Shown: positions 10,451 to 24,124 of the stretch, piece by piece
Numbering within the stretch: the first letter of the stretch is position 1
Layout: each line of letters starts with the position of its first letter
Assembly (NCBI RefSeq): GCF_017654505.1
Contig: NC_054558.1
Location: forward strand, 11,054,298 to 11,118,297
Reading direction: 5' to 3'
Source: Polyodon spathula
Taxonomy: Eukaryota; Chordata; Actinopteri; Acipenseriformes; Polyodontidae
DNA: 64,000 nt
Made by a program: the position numbers and the translations under genes
The notes under the pieces: generated by a model
Database searches by the model: none
What the model saw: only the letters and a program-made list of their open reading frames with translations
What the model was told of the DNA's origin: nothing

Positions 10451-10974
10451 TGTGTGACTTTTGTTATGTGGAATGTAATAAACGAGAACCAAAACGTTGA
10501 GTTTCCAGTACATTTTCCCCCTCTTCACTTTACAACAACATTTCCACGTTTGTTTTATTTGAAGTGTTTAAAGTTAAATTTCAGTTTTCGTTTGCTTATT
10601 CAGCTACAAAAAGGCACACGTAAACTCATGCTATTACTTTATGAAAACGTGTCTATGACCACTATTTACTGTGAAGAAACGGTAACGGCAAGCAATGACT
10701 TTTTTTTTTTTTTAAATAAATCAAATGCGGAATAAACAAAACAATGTATAACTTGAAGTGCTATTTGGCATCCTTTGTTTTGTAGTTAATTCACTGGGGT
10801 AAAGTCCTACACAACGTATTCTTTACTCCTGGGATATTTTTCTACACACACACACAAGGCCACACCCCCTGCCTCTACCTGCATTCACAGCAATATAACC
10901 ACTTTTTGAAAAACAAATGAATATCCAAATGAATATTTAAAAAACATGGAAATCCAGTGTTTGTCCCAGCACTA
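9938..10974. mobile_element. Non-autonomous hAT-type element with 8-bp target duplication
   Basis: The ends are inverted copies: the left starts TAGTGCTGGGACAAACA and the right ends TGTTTGTCCCAGCACTA. The element is flanked by GTATGAAT at 9930-9937 and 10975-10982. An 8-bp duplication plus this end sequence indicates the hAT superfamily. The 1,037-bp interior has no transposase frame and is AT-rich, with a long (AT)n tract at 10356-10446. It probably moved using a transposase supplied in trans. Confidence 0.88.
10356..10446. repeat. (AT)n microsatellite
   Basis: About 45 uninterrupted AT dinucleotides inside the hAT-type element. Confidence 0.97.
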
Positions 10975-10982
10975 GTATGAAT

Positions 10983-11524
10983 AGCCCCTTAATAGAATAA
11001 TTCATGAAAAAGAAAAAGCCAATGGCAAAATATAAATAGGGTATTTTGTCCAGAGGATACGAACCATAATCCAACACAAGACAGTTATTTAGTTCTCAGG
11101 CAATTTGTTAACCAGGTGTCGAATGTAACCGATAACCGTACAACAGTTTGCACACAGATATTACACAACACATACGCAGTCACTTTGTCTTATTCCAAAA
11201 ACCAATTCCAGCCTATTAACACGACACTTCAGATAGCACCCATTGCTGGACAGGGAGCAGAGTCATTTTAATCTGCGTGGATGTTTTGCAACAGTATCAT
11301 CAAAGCGGACAGCATTGTGATCCAGCCTGTCACTCCACAAGAACCCTGCTTCAGCATTCTAAGCAGCAGCTTCGGATTCTTTATTCTCCCCCACAAAACA
11401 CTTACTACAAATGTGATGGGTTTTATAAATGAGCTGGATTGAGGACAGTGGCACTCTCAGGGACATCTGAACAACATGCTGCAGGAAACCTTGGAGAAGG
11501 CAGGGGAAAGCTACCATATAATTT
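10983..11524. other. Non-coding stretch, nothing recognised
   Basis: AT-rich flank between the hAT-type element and a CR1 fragment. No gene or RNA was recognised. Confidence 0.4.
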
Positions 11525-12395
11525 AAACTTGTTAAATTTGCAGACGACACAAAAGTAGGAGGAGTGGCAAACACTGTTGTAGCAGCAAAGGTCATTCAAA
11601 ATGATCTAGACAAGATTCAGAACTGGGCGGACACATGGCAAATGACATTTAATAGAGAAAAGTGTAAGGTACTGCACGCAAGAAATAAAAATGTACATTA
11701 TAAATATCATATGGTAGATACTGAAATTGGAGAAGGAATCTATGAAAAAGACCCAGGAGTTTTTGTTGACTCAGAAATGTCTTCATCTAGACAATGTCGG
11801 GAAGCTATAAAAAAGACTAACAAGATGCTCGGATACATTGTGAAAAGTGTCGAATTTAAATCAAGGGAAGTAATGTTAAAACTGTACAATGCACTAGTGA
11901 GACCTCATCTTGAATATTATGTGCAGTTCTGGTCACCTCGCTATAAAAAAGATATTGCTGCTCTAGAAAGAGCGCAAAGAAGAGCAACCAGAATTATTCC
12001 GGGCTTAAAAGGCATGTCATATGCAGACAGGCTAAAAGAATTGAATCTGTTCAGTCTTGAACAAAGAAAACTACGCGACGACCTAATTCAAGCATTCAAA
12101 ATTCTAAAAGGTATTGACAATGTCGACCCAAGGGACTTTTTCGACCTGAATAAAGAAACAAGGACCATGGGTCACAAATGGACAAATTAGACAAAGGGGC
12201 ATTCAGAACAGAAAATAGGAGGCACTTTTTTACACAGAGAATCGTGAGGGTCTGGAATCAGCTCCCCAGTAATGTTGCTGAAGCTGACACCCTGGGATCT
12301 TCAAGAAGCTGCTTGATGAGATTCTAGTATCAATAAGCTACTAACAACCAAACGAGCAAGATGGGCCGAATGGCCTCCTCTCATTTGTAAACTTT
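11525..12395 (+). mobile_element. 5'-truncated CR1 fragment (second half of ORF2)
   Basis: It starts within the reverse transcriptase at the FADD region (KFADDTKVGG) and continues to the 3'UTR. The frame is intact from 11564 to 12190 and then shifts by a small insertion near 12185. Another base is lost near 12300 (GGATCTTCAAG). The octamer tail is reduced to ACTTTATG. It is close in sequence to the 3882-8120 copy. Confidence 0.93.
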
Positions 12396-12620
12396 ATGTT
12401 TAATAGTATAGCTGCATAAGATTAGTTTTAGGATTTCAAAGTGAAACAGAAACAAATGTGGATAAACACATTTTCAATCAAATAAAAGGTTGTGCATTTG
12501 TACATCTGAATGAATAGTTCGACTGCAACGTTCCAGACAGCTTCACAGGGTTTGTATTAGTCAGGTGGACAGATTTTGTAGGTTTGAGAATGAACTGCTC
12601 AGAAACCCTCCATTACAGGA

Positions 12621-14319
12621 GAACATAAGAAAATAAGAAAGTTTACAAACGAAAGGAGGCCATTCGGCCCATCTTGCTTGTAGTTAGTTAGTTAACATGA
12701 TCTCCCTTTCCTAAAACCATGTTGACTGTCTCCCAGGACCCTGTTACCATATAGGTAATTTTCCATTTTGGATCTTATTATAGTTTCCATAAGTTTGCAT
12801 ATAATAGAAGTCAGGCTTATTGGTCTGTAGTTACCTGGTTCAGTTTTGTTTCCCTTTTTGTGGATCGGTATTACGTTTGCAATTTTCCAGTCTGTCGGTA
12901 CCACCCCTGTGTCAAGAGACTGCTGCATGATCTTGGTTAGCAGTTTGTAAATTACTTCTTTCATTTCTTTGAGTACTACTGGGAGGATCTCATCCGGCCC
13001 AGGGGGTCTGTTTATTTTAAGAGCTCCTAGTCCCTTTAACACTTCTGCCTCTGTTATGCTAAAGTTATTTAAAACTGGATACGAACTGGGTGACATGTGG
13101 GGCATGTTGTCAGTATCTTCCTTTGTAAAAACTTGTGAAAAGTAATCATTTAATATATTTGCTATTTTTTTTTCTTCATCTACGATTTTGCCATTTGTAT
13201 CTCTTAGACATTTAATCACCTCTTTGAATGTTCTCTTGCTGTTCTAATATTGGAAAAACATTTTGGAATTGGTTTTAGCCCCCTTAGCAATGTTCATTTC
13301 TATTTCTCTCTTGGCCTTTCTAACTTCCTTTTTGACTTGCGTTTGCAGTTCCGTGTACTCTTTCTGTGTACTTTCTTTTTGGTCCTTTTTTAATGCTCTG
13401 TAAAGTGCCTTTTTTCGCTGAATATTTTTTTTAATTGATCTATTAAACCATTTTGGCAATTTAGTTTTACATTTAGATTTGTCTACTTTAGGGATATAAT
13501 TGTTTTGTGCCTCTAGTACTACATTTTTGAAGAACAACCATCCTTTTTCTGTGTGTGTTTTTTCTCTATTTTACTCCAATCTACTTCTGTTAGTCTCTGT
13601 TTCATACCTTCATAGTTTGCTTTTCTAAAATTGTAAACCTTAGCTTTAGTCATTACTTTTGGGGTTTTAAAAAACACTTCAAATGAGACCATGTTGTGGT
13701 CTGAGTTTGCTAGTGGTTCTCTGACCTCTGTTTTAGTTATTCTGTCTTCGTTATTTGAAAAGACTAAATCAAGGCATGCCTCCCCTCTAGTCGGTGCCTT
13801 GACAAATTGTGTTAGGAAGCAGTCATTTGTCATTTCCACCATTTCAATTTCATCCGTCGTGCTACCCACTGGGTTTTCCCATTTTATTTGGGGGAAGTTG
13901 AAATTCCCCATTAGTATGGCTTCTCCTTTGCTACACACATTTCTAATGTCATTGTATAACAGATTATTTTGCTCACCGTCTGAATCTGGCGGTCTATAGC
14001 ATGCTCCTATTATTATGCCCTTTGAATTTTTGTCCGTTATTCTGACCCATATTGATTCAGCTTTGTTTTCTTTGTCCAGGTTTAACACCTGGGCTTCAAG
14101 ACTGTTTCTTATGTATAGCGCTACCCCTCCTCCTCTTCTGTCCTGCTTGTCTTTCCTATACAGTGTATACCCACAAATATATTCGTCCCCATCACTCTCA
14201 GACAACCACGTTTCAGTAACACCTATCACATCATAGTTACTTGTTAGTGCAGTAGCTTCAAGTTCTAAAATGTTGTTTCTGATACTTCTAGCATTTAGAT
14301 AAATACATTTAATGGTTGT
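12621..14319 (-). mobile_element. CR1 copy, 5'-truncated and internally deleted
   Basis: The 3' tail and 3'UTR (12621 to about 12690) join directly to the middle of the reverse transcriptase (QHGFRKGRSC region), so about 1.1 kb of ORF2 is missing. From there the copy runs through the linker and endonuclease to about 14319 and breaks off before the ORF1-ORF2 junction. The remaining ORF2 is split by frameshifts into three open segments (12692-13219, 13244-13537, 13519-14448), the last reading into flanking sequence. It is otherwise very similar to the intact copy 5 kb away. Confidence 0.93.
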
Positions 14320-14778
14320 ACATACAACATACGAAATTGTGTTGTATGTTATGAAAGCAATTATTACGGTTTCAAGGTGAGAGGCAGATAGCTGTCTTAT
14401 AAAAGTAAATTCACAGGTGTCCTTGTAATACAATGTGAAAATGCACAAGATCAGAAAGCAAAACTGCTTATTTTTGTTTTAAGTAGAAACATTTAACCAC
14501 TTCAACACCATGACATATGCACGCACGTCAAACGAAAACCCACTTACTGTGCCGTGCTGCAAGTGCATACGTCAAGCTTCCCATTCTATTCTAGAAGCGG
14601 TTTCTCAATCTAGCGTTTCAGGTTTCATTCTCTAAGGCAGTGCTACTGTGGAATGTGCAATGAAAGTCGGGGAAGGGTCAGGTGACATTTGTATCCAACT
14701 GCGCGTCATCTAGCGATTCCAATCTACCTGTGGGCGTTTAGAAGACAGAGACATTGCAGGAAGCCATCAACCTTTACA

Positions 14779-14802
14779 AGTGTGTGTGTGTGTGTGTGTG
14801 TG

Positions 14803-14873
<71 letters not shown>
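14779..14873. repeat. (GT)n(AT)n microsatellite
   Basis: A run of GT dinucleotides followed by a run of TA dinucleotides, inside the piggyBac-type element. Confidence 0.97.
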
Positions 14874-14878
<5 letters not shown>

Positions 14879-14979
14879 TTTAAATTATTATTGTATTGTT
14901 AGTTTTACTTGTTTAGTAGTACATGGTTTTTAGCAAAAGCTCAACACGGCAACGTACCTGGTCTTTCTATAATGAGCAA

Positions 14980-15465
14980 TGGGAATGAAGCTGGTTCAGA
15001 GGATTTCGATACCAGCGACAGTGATGCTGACTGATCACTCAGCGATGATGATGAAGAGGATGTGGAGCCAAGTACAAACTGTACAAACAAAACAGAATGC
15101 AGCTTCTTTACAGGTAAGCCAGCTGCAGACGAGAAGCTGTTTGGTTTGAAATCGCATAGCTGCGACAAAATACTATCAAAACACAGCACTGGGTACAAGG
15201 CAATGAAGCAGGAGTCTGCGGCAGCCAGATCCATCACAATGCCTGCGCAAAGTAGCCCTACACGCATTTGTGACTATCCCTGCAACACAAGTGAAGCAGA
15301 GACTGCAAAAAAGGTGCAGGGTCTGCTACGAAAATAAAAAAAAGAAGAGACACAAGAAAAAATGTGCAGTGGTTGCGAAGACAACCCCAGGTTGTGTTGT
15401 ATTGAACTGCTCAATACATGGCACAGAACAAGTCAATAATGGCACACATTTTGATGATGTTTGAT
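14980..15465 (+). pseudogene. piggyBac transposase remnant
   Basis: The N-terminal acidic region typical of piggyBac transposases (repeated Asp/Ser) is followed within about 250 bases by the C-terminal Cys-rich zinc-binding region (CRVCYENKKKK). This is much shorter than the family's usual 500-600 residues. The DDD catalytic core is missing, and an in-frame TGA near 15030 plus a TAA near 15335 break the frame. It is non-functional. The assignment rests on end structure plus these two motifs. Confidence 0.7.
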
Positions 15466-15744
15466 AATCACGGTTTACTCATTATTATTGTTATTAGCAG
15501 CATTTTTGTTTTCATTGTTTTAAAAAAAAAAAAAACGTTTTTTCATCTCTATATTGAACATGGGTATGTAGTACACAACAGCATAAAGGGTTAATGAAAA
15601 ACACAGTTTAGGTCATTTGTTTGTGTTTTATTCATAATATGTTAACATTTTATAGCAATTACAGGTTTGAAAACATTATTATTCTTTTCAAAATCTGGTA
15701 CCTGGGAGGGGTATCATTTTTGCATCTGGAGTTGAAGCGGTTAA

Positions 15745-18982
<3,238 letters not shown>

Positions 18983-19008
<26 letters not shown>

Positions 19009-19009
19009 A
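18983..19009. repeat. (GT)n(AT)n microsatellite at Tc1 right end
   Basis: A short GT run and AT run directly after the Tc1 right terminus, mirroring the much longer tract at its left end. Confidence 0.9.
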
Positions 19010-19913
19010 TATGTCACAGAATCGTTTTTGCCAAATCTTGAGATGTATGCATTTTGAGTTGAGAGACGAGGGCGACAAGGATTTACCCACAACAAAGCAT
19101 TGCTGCTGTTGGCAACAGAAGGCAACAAGGGGTCACGCAATAGAAAAGGGAACGTTATTATTATGATGATGATGATGCCCCTCTATAGTGTTCATGCTGC
19201 CACCGGTCACTGCAATCAGTAAATATAGGCTCTTACTATAAATAATTGATCAGTTCATATATTTTCTTGTGTATTAGTTGACCCCCCCAACTTCTGGATT
19301 GTGTTTTGGGTTTAAATTTCTCAACTTATACTCAAGAAAATATGGTAAGCATTTTGTCTAAGTACAACTTTTTCTAAATGACGCCATGTGGCAAGATAGA
19401 TAAGAATACAAAATATGAAAAAAGAAAGTGGCTTTGAGACAGTTCTGTAGATGAACTTTTCCTTGCGAGTACTCAAGTTGTGTCCATCAAGGATGATGAT
19501 GGATGGCTGCAGCTTGCACCTCAGACCAACCCCCCAGGAGGAATGGATGGATGGCTGCAGCTTGCGCCTCAAAGCAACCCCCCAGGAGGAATGCAGGCAC
19601 AGGAATCTCAGCTCATCCTGACTCAGCACACGCTCTGCCGTACGGCTCTCCCTTCCATCTCATCTGAAGACACTGCTTCATGTGCTGCTTCGGGGGGAGC
19701 AAAAGGGTTTTTTAAACTTAAATGGAAAAAGGGGGGCTTTAAAAATGGATTACAACAACAAGTTTCTTTACTGTGCATGGCCTCCAGGCCTCCAGCCCGG
19801 AGACACAGCACTGTTCAGGGCAATCAGAGGAATGCATTGGGACCCAGAGATACGGCATTGTTCAGGGCACTCGGAGGAATCCACTGGGACCTTGATCCTT
19901 AAATATTCTCTTC
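19010..19913. other. Non-coding stretch with short local duplications
   Basis: No gene was recognised. A 45-60 base segment (GGATGGCTGCAGCTTGC..CCCCCCAGGAGGAATG) is present twice in tandem at about 19500-19592. Another short motif (GGCAATCAGAGGAATGC / GGCACTCGGAGGAATCC) is repeated near 19820-19880. The open frame 19480-19902 spans these duplications and has no domain. Confidence 0.4.
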
Positions 19914-19988
19914 AACCTAGTCTATTCTGAATCCCTGATTCCACTTCACCCTGCTCTATTCTGAATGCCTGATTCCACTTCACCCTGG

Positions 19989-20232
19989 TTGAAGTAACTT
20001 ACAAAAAATGACGGTGATTAAGTAGATTCAAGAAAATCCACAGAGTCCTTTTCTTCAATCAGTTACCAGGTTTATTGAAATATGCAGGGAGTCTGGTCCC
20101 AGGTACAGGACAAACACAATACTCAACATTACAATGTTTGCATGACATTAAATACCCTTCTGTATAGATGGTCCACCTCCCCTTTCTCTGACACTTAACC
20201 AATGGTCAAGGTACAACACATTATTCTGTTAA

Positions 20233-20272
<40 letters not shown>

Positions 20273-20711
20273 GTGTGTGTGTGTGTGTGTGTGTAGTCTA
20301 GTGTGACAACCTCTGAACTCAGTGCATTCTTCACACTCCTGGAGAAAAAAGGTCCATAAATCTGCCCCTTTGATCCCAGTGGCATTATCTCTTTCGATCT
20401 CTCTGAGAACCTCTGGGTCCAACGCCAGTCCCTGGGAGCCTTTTAGCCCCTTTATGCTTTGCATTCCAAAAGTCTTACAGCCTGGCCCCTTCTGGTCCAC
20501 AGCATTGTTATCTTTTTAGCTTGCAGTCAATGCTCGGCAAGAAACTTGTAGACGCAATGTCTCTATCAATTGTAAGCAGTACATGCAATTTGAACCAAAC
20601 AGTCTGCTATCTGCAATATTAGTCTCTTTTCAGAAAAAAACACCAGTTTAGCTCTGCCAGTCCACATGCGTAGCAAACTGCTAATCAATTCTCAATCCAT
20701 GTTTTCCAACA
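19989..20711 (-). mobile_element. Solo LTR, copy 2, with CTGG duplication
   Basis: It is homologous along its length to 2582-3278. On the minus strand it starts TGTTGGAAAACATGG and contains AATAAA (TTTATT near 20072 on the plus strand). CTGG flanks it at 19985-19988 and 20712-20715. It also carries a longer (GT)n tract at 20236-20294. No internal genes of an LTR element are present. Confidence 0.75.
20236..20294. repeat. (GT)n microsatellite
   Basis: GT dinucleotides with one GTATGTAT interruption, inside solo LTR copy 2. The orthologous position in copy 1 has a shorter tract. Confidence 0.95.
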
Positions 20712-20830
20712 CTGGTCTATTCTGAATGCCTGATTCCACTTCACCCTGGTCTATTCTGAATGCCTGATTCCACTTCACCCTAGTCTATTCTGAATGCCTG
20801 ATTCCACTTCACCCTGGTCTATTCTGCATA

Positions 20831-21237
20831 TGTGTGCCTTGGATAGGATTTGTTTTTAAAGGAGAAACTACCACTTTAGGTTTGACCTTCTCATTTTTTA
20901 CCTCTCATTAGCATTAACAACATTGTCAAGGATCAAGGACCAATGGCAAGGGTTTAACAGTCAGAAACAACAACAACAACAACAACAAAAAATCTTCAAT
21001 TGGAAATGCTCAGTTGATATAGTGTGGGGTTTTCTTTCTGTTGCTTATCACCTGTTTGCTTCAGAATTTTACATTAACCAACAGTCTGGTGGTTCCTTTG
21101 AACCAAAATCACCTGCAAACAAACCAAAACTACAAAAGCAAAACAAAATCCATTAAACCTTAATCATTTAAAAGTATAATTAAACACCCTTGTTATGGAA
21201 AGACTAAAACTCTGCCATTAATCTCCATTGTGGGAAC
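20831..21237. other. Non-coding stretch, nothing recognised
   Basis: A (CAA)n tract lies near 20968-20989. The open frame 20923-21156 runs through it and is not considered a gene. Confidence 0.4.
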
Positions 21238-21738
21238 AATCCAGCCTCAGCACGTAGGTGAGCAACACTGACAAAACCCTGTACTATACCAATCCAGCCT
21301 CAGCACGCAGGTGAGCAACACTGACAAAACCCTGTACTATACCAATCCAGCCTCAGCACGCAGGTGAGCAACACTGACAAAACCCTGTACTATACCAATC
21401 CAGCCTCAGCACGCAGGTGAGCAACACTGACAAAACCCTGTACTATACCAATCCAGTCTCAGCACGCAGGTGAGCAACACTGACAAAACCCTGTACTATA
21501 CCAATCCAGCCTCAGCACGCAGGTGAGCAACACTGACAAAACCCTGTACTATACCAATCCAGCCTCAGCACGCAGGTGAGCAACACTGACAAAACCCTGT
21601 ACTATACCAATCCAGCCTCAGCACACAGGTGAGCAACACTGACAAAACCCTGTACTATACCAATCCAGTCTCAGCACGCAGGTGAGCAACACTGACAAAA
21701 CCCTGTACTATACCAATCCAGCCTCAGCGCGCAGGTGA
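21238..21738. repeat. 53-bp minisatellite, about 9.4 units
   Basis: Nearly identical 53-base units (CAATCCAGCCTCAGCACG, CAGGTGAGCAACACTGAC, AAAACCCTGTACTATAC in order). Differences are single bases such as CAGTCTCAG. Each unit contains CAGGTGAG, which resembles a splice donor on the plus strand. The host intron is on the minus strand. Confidence 0.97.
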
Positions 21739-21796
21739 CTATCGATCTATCTATTGTGTCCACAGTCTCAAGGAACATATACATATACTTTATAGA

Positions 21797-21804
21797 CAAA
21801 TATG

Positions 21805-21837
<33 letters not shown>

Positions 21838-21875
21838 ATATATATATATATCTATATATATATATATATATATAA
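21797..21875. repeat. Imperfect (AT)n tract
   Basis: AT dinucleotides with small interruptions, next to the 53-bp minisatellite. Confidence 0.95.
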
Positions 21876-22226
21876 TTCTATTATAAATAACTGGGCCAAC
21901 CCAGTGCCAACTGACTAACCATTTACAAAACAATGCAAGGTGAAGCAATTAGACAGGATAGACAAGACTGGCTTTTTCTGCCGAAACATAAACGCCGCCC
22001 AGCCTAACATGAAGGCTAGATCCCCAGTGCCCAATATTCTGGCACAATTTACTGTACGGCTGTAACTTAAGCGTAGAACCCTGCTGCACTGTCAGTTGCG
22101 CTTGATTTGTGTTGCAAAGGCAACATAAACTGCAATCGCTGCGTGAAGATGACACTCAGTAACGCACATCACCCTTAGGTAACAACATTCCTGTATGTTT
22201 ATAGAAACACTATTAAACTTCATTAC

Positions 22227-22533
22227 CTGGTCTCACGGTCTTCAGCCGGATGGGTTCCCGAAAGTGTCGTATCACAGCAAGCGTGTCCCGGTTGGTGAGT
22301 CCGCTGACCGGCGTTCCGTTCACCTCTAACAGAACATCCCCGGGGGTCGGTGGCTTACCGGAGTGGCACACGACCGCATCCTCTTTGATCTGTCCCAGGT
22401 AGGGAAACTCGCCCCGCTCTGCTCCCCCGTGGATTTCCACCACAGAACTGAATTCTCCACCATTTCCCCAGGACAACGCGCACTCCTGCACCTTGTTAGA
22501 CCAATGTTTTTTCTTTTTGAGCGTTTTCGACAT
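22227..22533 (-). CDS. magi3: magi3 first coding exon: N-terminus and first PDZ domain of MAGI3 scaffold
   Basis: The exon encodes 102 codons plus one base. It starts at ATG ([11 protein letters not shown]) and ends at a donor CCAG/GTAATG. The translated start and the PDZ segment ([32 protein letters not shown]) are those of vertebrate MAGI3. The paralogue MAGI1 begins differently (MSKVIQKKNHW). MAGI proteins are membrane-associated guanylate-kinase inverted scaffolds at cell junctions. They have PDZ, GUK-like and WW domains, and MAGI3 binds receptors and PTEN. Only the first PDZ is in this window. The remaining exons lie beyond base 1. The gene sits downstream of lrig2 in the same orientation, as in other vertebrates. 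Reading the frame upstream of the ATG gives no signal peptide or domain, so this ATG is the start. Confidence 0.95.
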
Positions 22534-22833
22534 TATTATAATCCTACAGGAAAATGTAGATGATACTCCTCCTTTTAAAACAAAACTACAGTTCCGTACA
22601 CTAGTATTAAACACCACAGATTATCGCGCTGTATGCGGCTTCTGTAATGAAACACCACAGGAAGGATCAGAAGTTCCATTCCTTCAGTAACCAAAACACG
22701 CACAAATATGCTGTCAGCGTCAGCCGCTGCCCGGGCGAAGGACGCCCTTCACTTCAGTGTTGAAAAATGCATAGACTCATAGGTATATTTCTATTTAAAA
22801 TGCACAGACTCATATGTATATTTCTATTTAAAA

Positions 22834-22835
<2 letters not shown>
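22534..22835 (-). promoter_or_regulatory. magi3: Probable magi3 5'UTR and promoter region
   Basis: Position directly upstream of the magi3 start codon is the main reason for this call. A locally GC-richer patch lies at about 22700-22750 (CAGCCGCTGCCCGGGCGAAGGACG). No TATA box was assigned. A near-duplicate 30-base motif (GACTCATAGGTATATTTCTATTTAAAATGCA) occurs at about 22772 and 22809 beside an (AT)n tract. Confidence 0.4.

Positions 22836-22904
<69 letters not shown>
22836..22904. repeat. (AT)n microsatellite
   Basis: About 33 AT units, just upstream of magi3. Confidence 0.97.
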
Positions 22905-22908
<4 letters not shown>

Positions 22909-24124
22909 CTATTTAAATGCACTGATGTTTTCAATAAACAGGCACATTCATAACAATGCTATCAGCTCAGTTTAGTTTTGGTTGATGTCGCACATTATTC
23001 TGTAGGGTTATTGGCTTGTCTAGACAGTTGGTTCTACAATGCGGTGTTGTTGACTACCAAAATCAACACAAAAAATAAATAAATAAAAGCGGTCAAGTTT
23101 GTGAGACAGTTGAAATGTTCTCATTTCAGCAGCAGGAAATATTTCTGCCGAGAGCAGCATCAGAATGCACTCGGATCATCCTGGAGCCTTGCCTCTCTCG
23201 CCGTCAATGAGCAAACGAAATCGATCCGGACAATGTTCTTCCCGATGACAAAACCCAGCCAAGAGATGTATCGTATCTGCAGTATTTATTAATCTGAGCC
23301 CAATCACCTGTCAACTACAAAGCAAAGGGAAACATACACGGTATGCCAATGCTCGTTAAGTTTCTCCTGCTGTATTCTGATCAGTACGCCGCTCTGTTTG
23401 CTAACTTGGCCGTGGCTATACTCAGGAACTACCTAAAACAAACACCTTGAAGAAATAAATCCTTGACTTCCTGCACAATTCCAGTTCGCTGTTTTGCAGT
23501 TTATTCCAGATCTCCGGCCTTTCACGCAATTGTTTGTTTCTTGTGGCGAACCTGTATTTCACGCTGGGTTTGTAACCGCCTCTCACGCCGCGTTGTAAGG
23601 TGCGCAATTTCACGACCCAAAACCATTCCACAACTTTATTAGTCAATTTCACCTTGTTAGTTTCACTGGGGGAAATGAGTAGCGGCAGAATGCTACTGAC
23701 TCCTACCAATCAGGAAAAAGAAAGGGAGTAAAAACACTGGGGATTAACCAATAGAAAAAGCAGCTGGGCGGGTCTTCCGTGGAAGAATTGTTACCTTGTA
23801 ACACAAACATAAACTGATAATGCGGTTAATCCCTTCACCCCCGTCATTTCCTTCACGTCTGTTTTCTGTGCTGTATTTGAATTGATTCTGCAATCCCCGC
23901 TTACTGTTACTGTGAAAGGATGCATGTGGCACTCTGAGTAATTCATGGATCGTGGCTTTTTATAAAATATATATATTGAGACACAAAACATTAAAACAAC
24001 CCAAGCACGTAATCAATTTTAAATAAATAACACAATGAAAGAAAGCAATGCTAAAGGGTACCGTATTTAGGACAAAACCAGTAATACAGCACGTCAGAGG
24101 ACACGTGTCAAATGGGTAATCTGA
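22905..24124. other. Intergenic stretch, nothing recognised
   Basis: Several short open frames on both strands (for example 23422-23709 minus, 95 codons) lack domains. No repeat family was identified. Confidence 0.35.

Larger units (their letters stand above)
14497..15740 (+). mobile_element. piggyBac-type element with TTAA target duplication, decayed
   Basis: Both ends are directly flanked by TTAA (14493-14496 and 15741-15744). The termini are inverted: CCACTTCAAC at the left, and GTTGAAGCGG at the right (CCGCTTCAAC when reversed). TTAA duplication is diagnostic of piggyBac. The 1.24-kb interior retains only the two ends of a transposase: an acidic N-terminal piece (SEDFDTSDSDAD, about 14985-15060) and a Cys-rich C-terminal piece (RCRVCYENKKKK...CAVV, about 15310-15410). 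The catalytic core is deleted and stops interrupt the rest. Confidence 0.88.
19914..20830. repeat. 34-bp minisatellite interrupted by a solo LTR
   Basis: Units of the form TCTATTCTGAATGCCTGATTCCACTTCACCCTGG occur at about 19918-19988 and again at 20712-20830, with the LTR inserted between them. The CTGG of the unit is duplicated on both sides of the LTR. Confidence 0.85.

Noticed and set aside
14689..14883. Small ORFs ending in Tyr-Ile repeats
   Set aside because: They are translations of (AT)n tracts. The same applies at 10274-10528, 17143-17478 and 24538-24843.
21238..21738. CRISPR-like regular repeats
   Set aside because: The units are contiguous with no unique spacers, and the genome is vertebrate. 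These are minisatellites, as are the arrays at 25.3, 27.5, 39.7 and 52.8 kb.
22213..22617. Upstream extension of the magi3 frame to 22617
   Set aside because: The frame is open upstream, but [11 protein letters not shown] at 22533 is the conserved MAGI3 start and the extra residues match nothing known.
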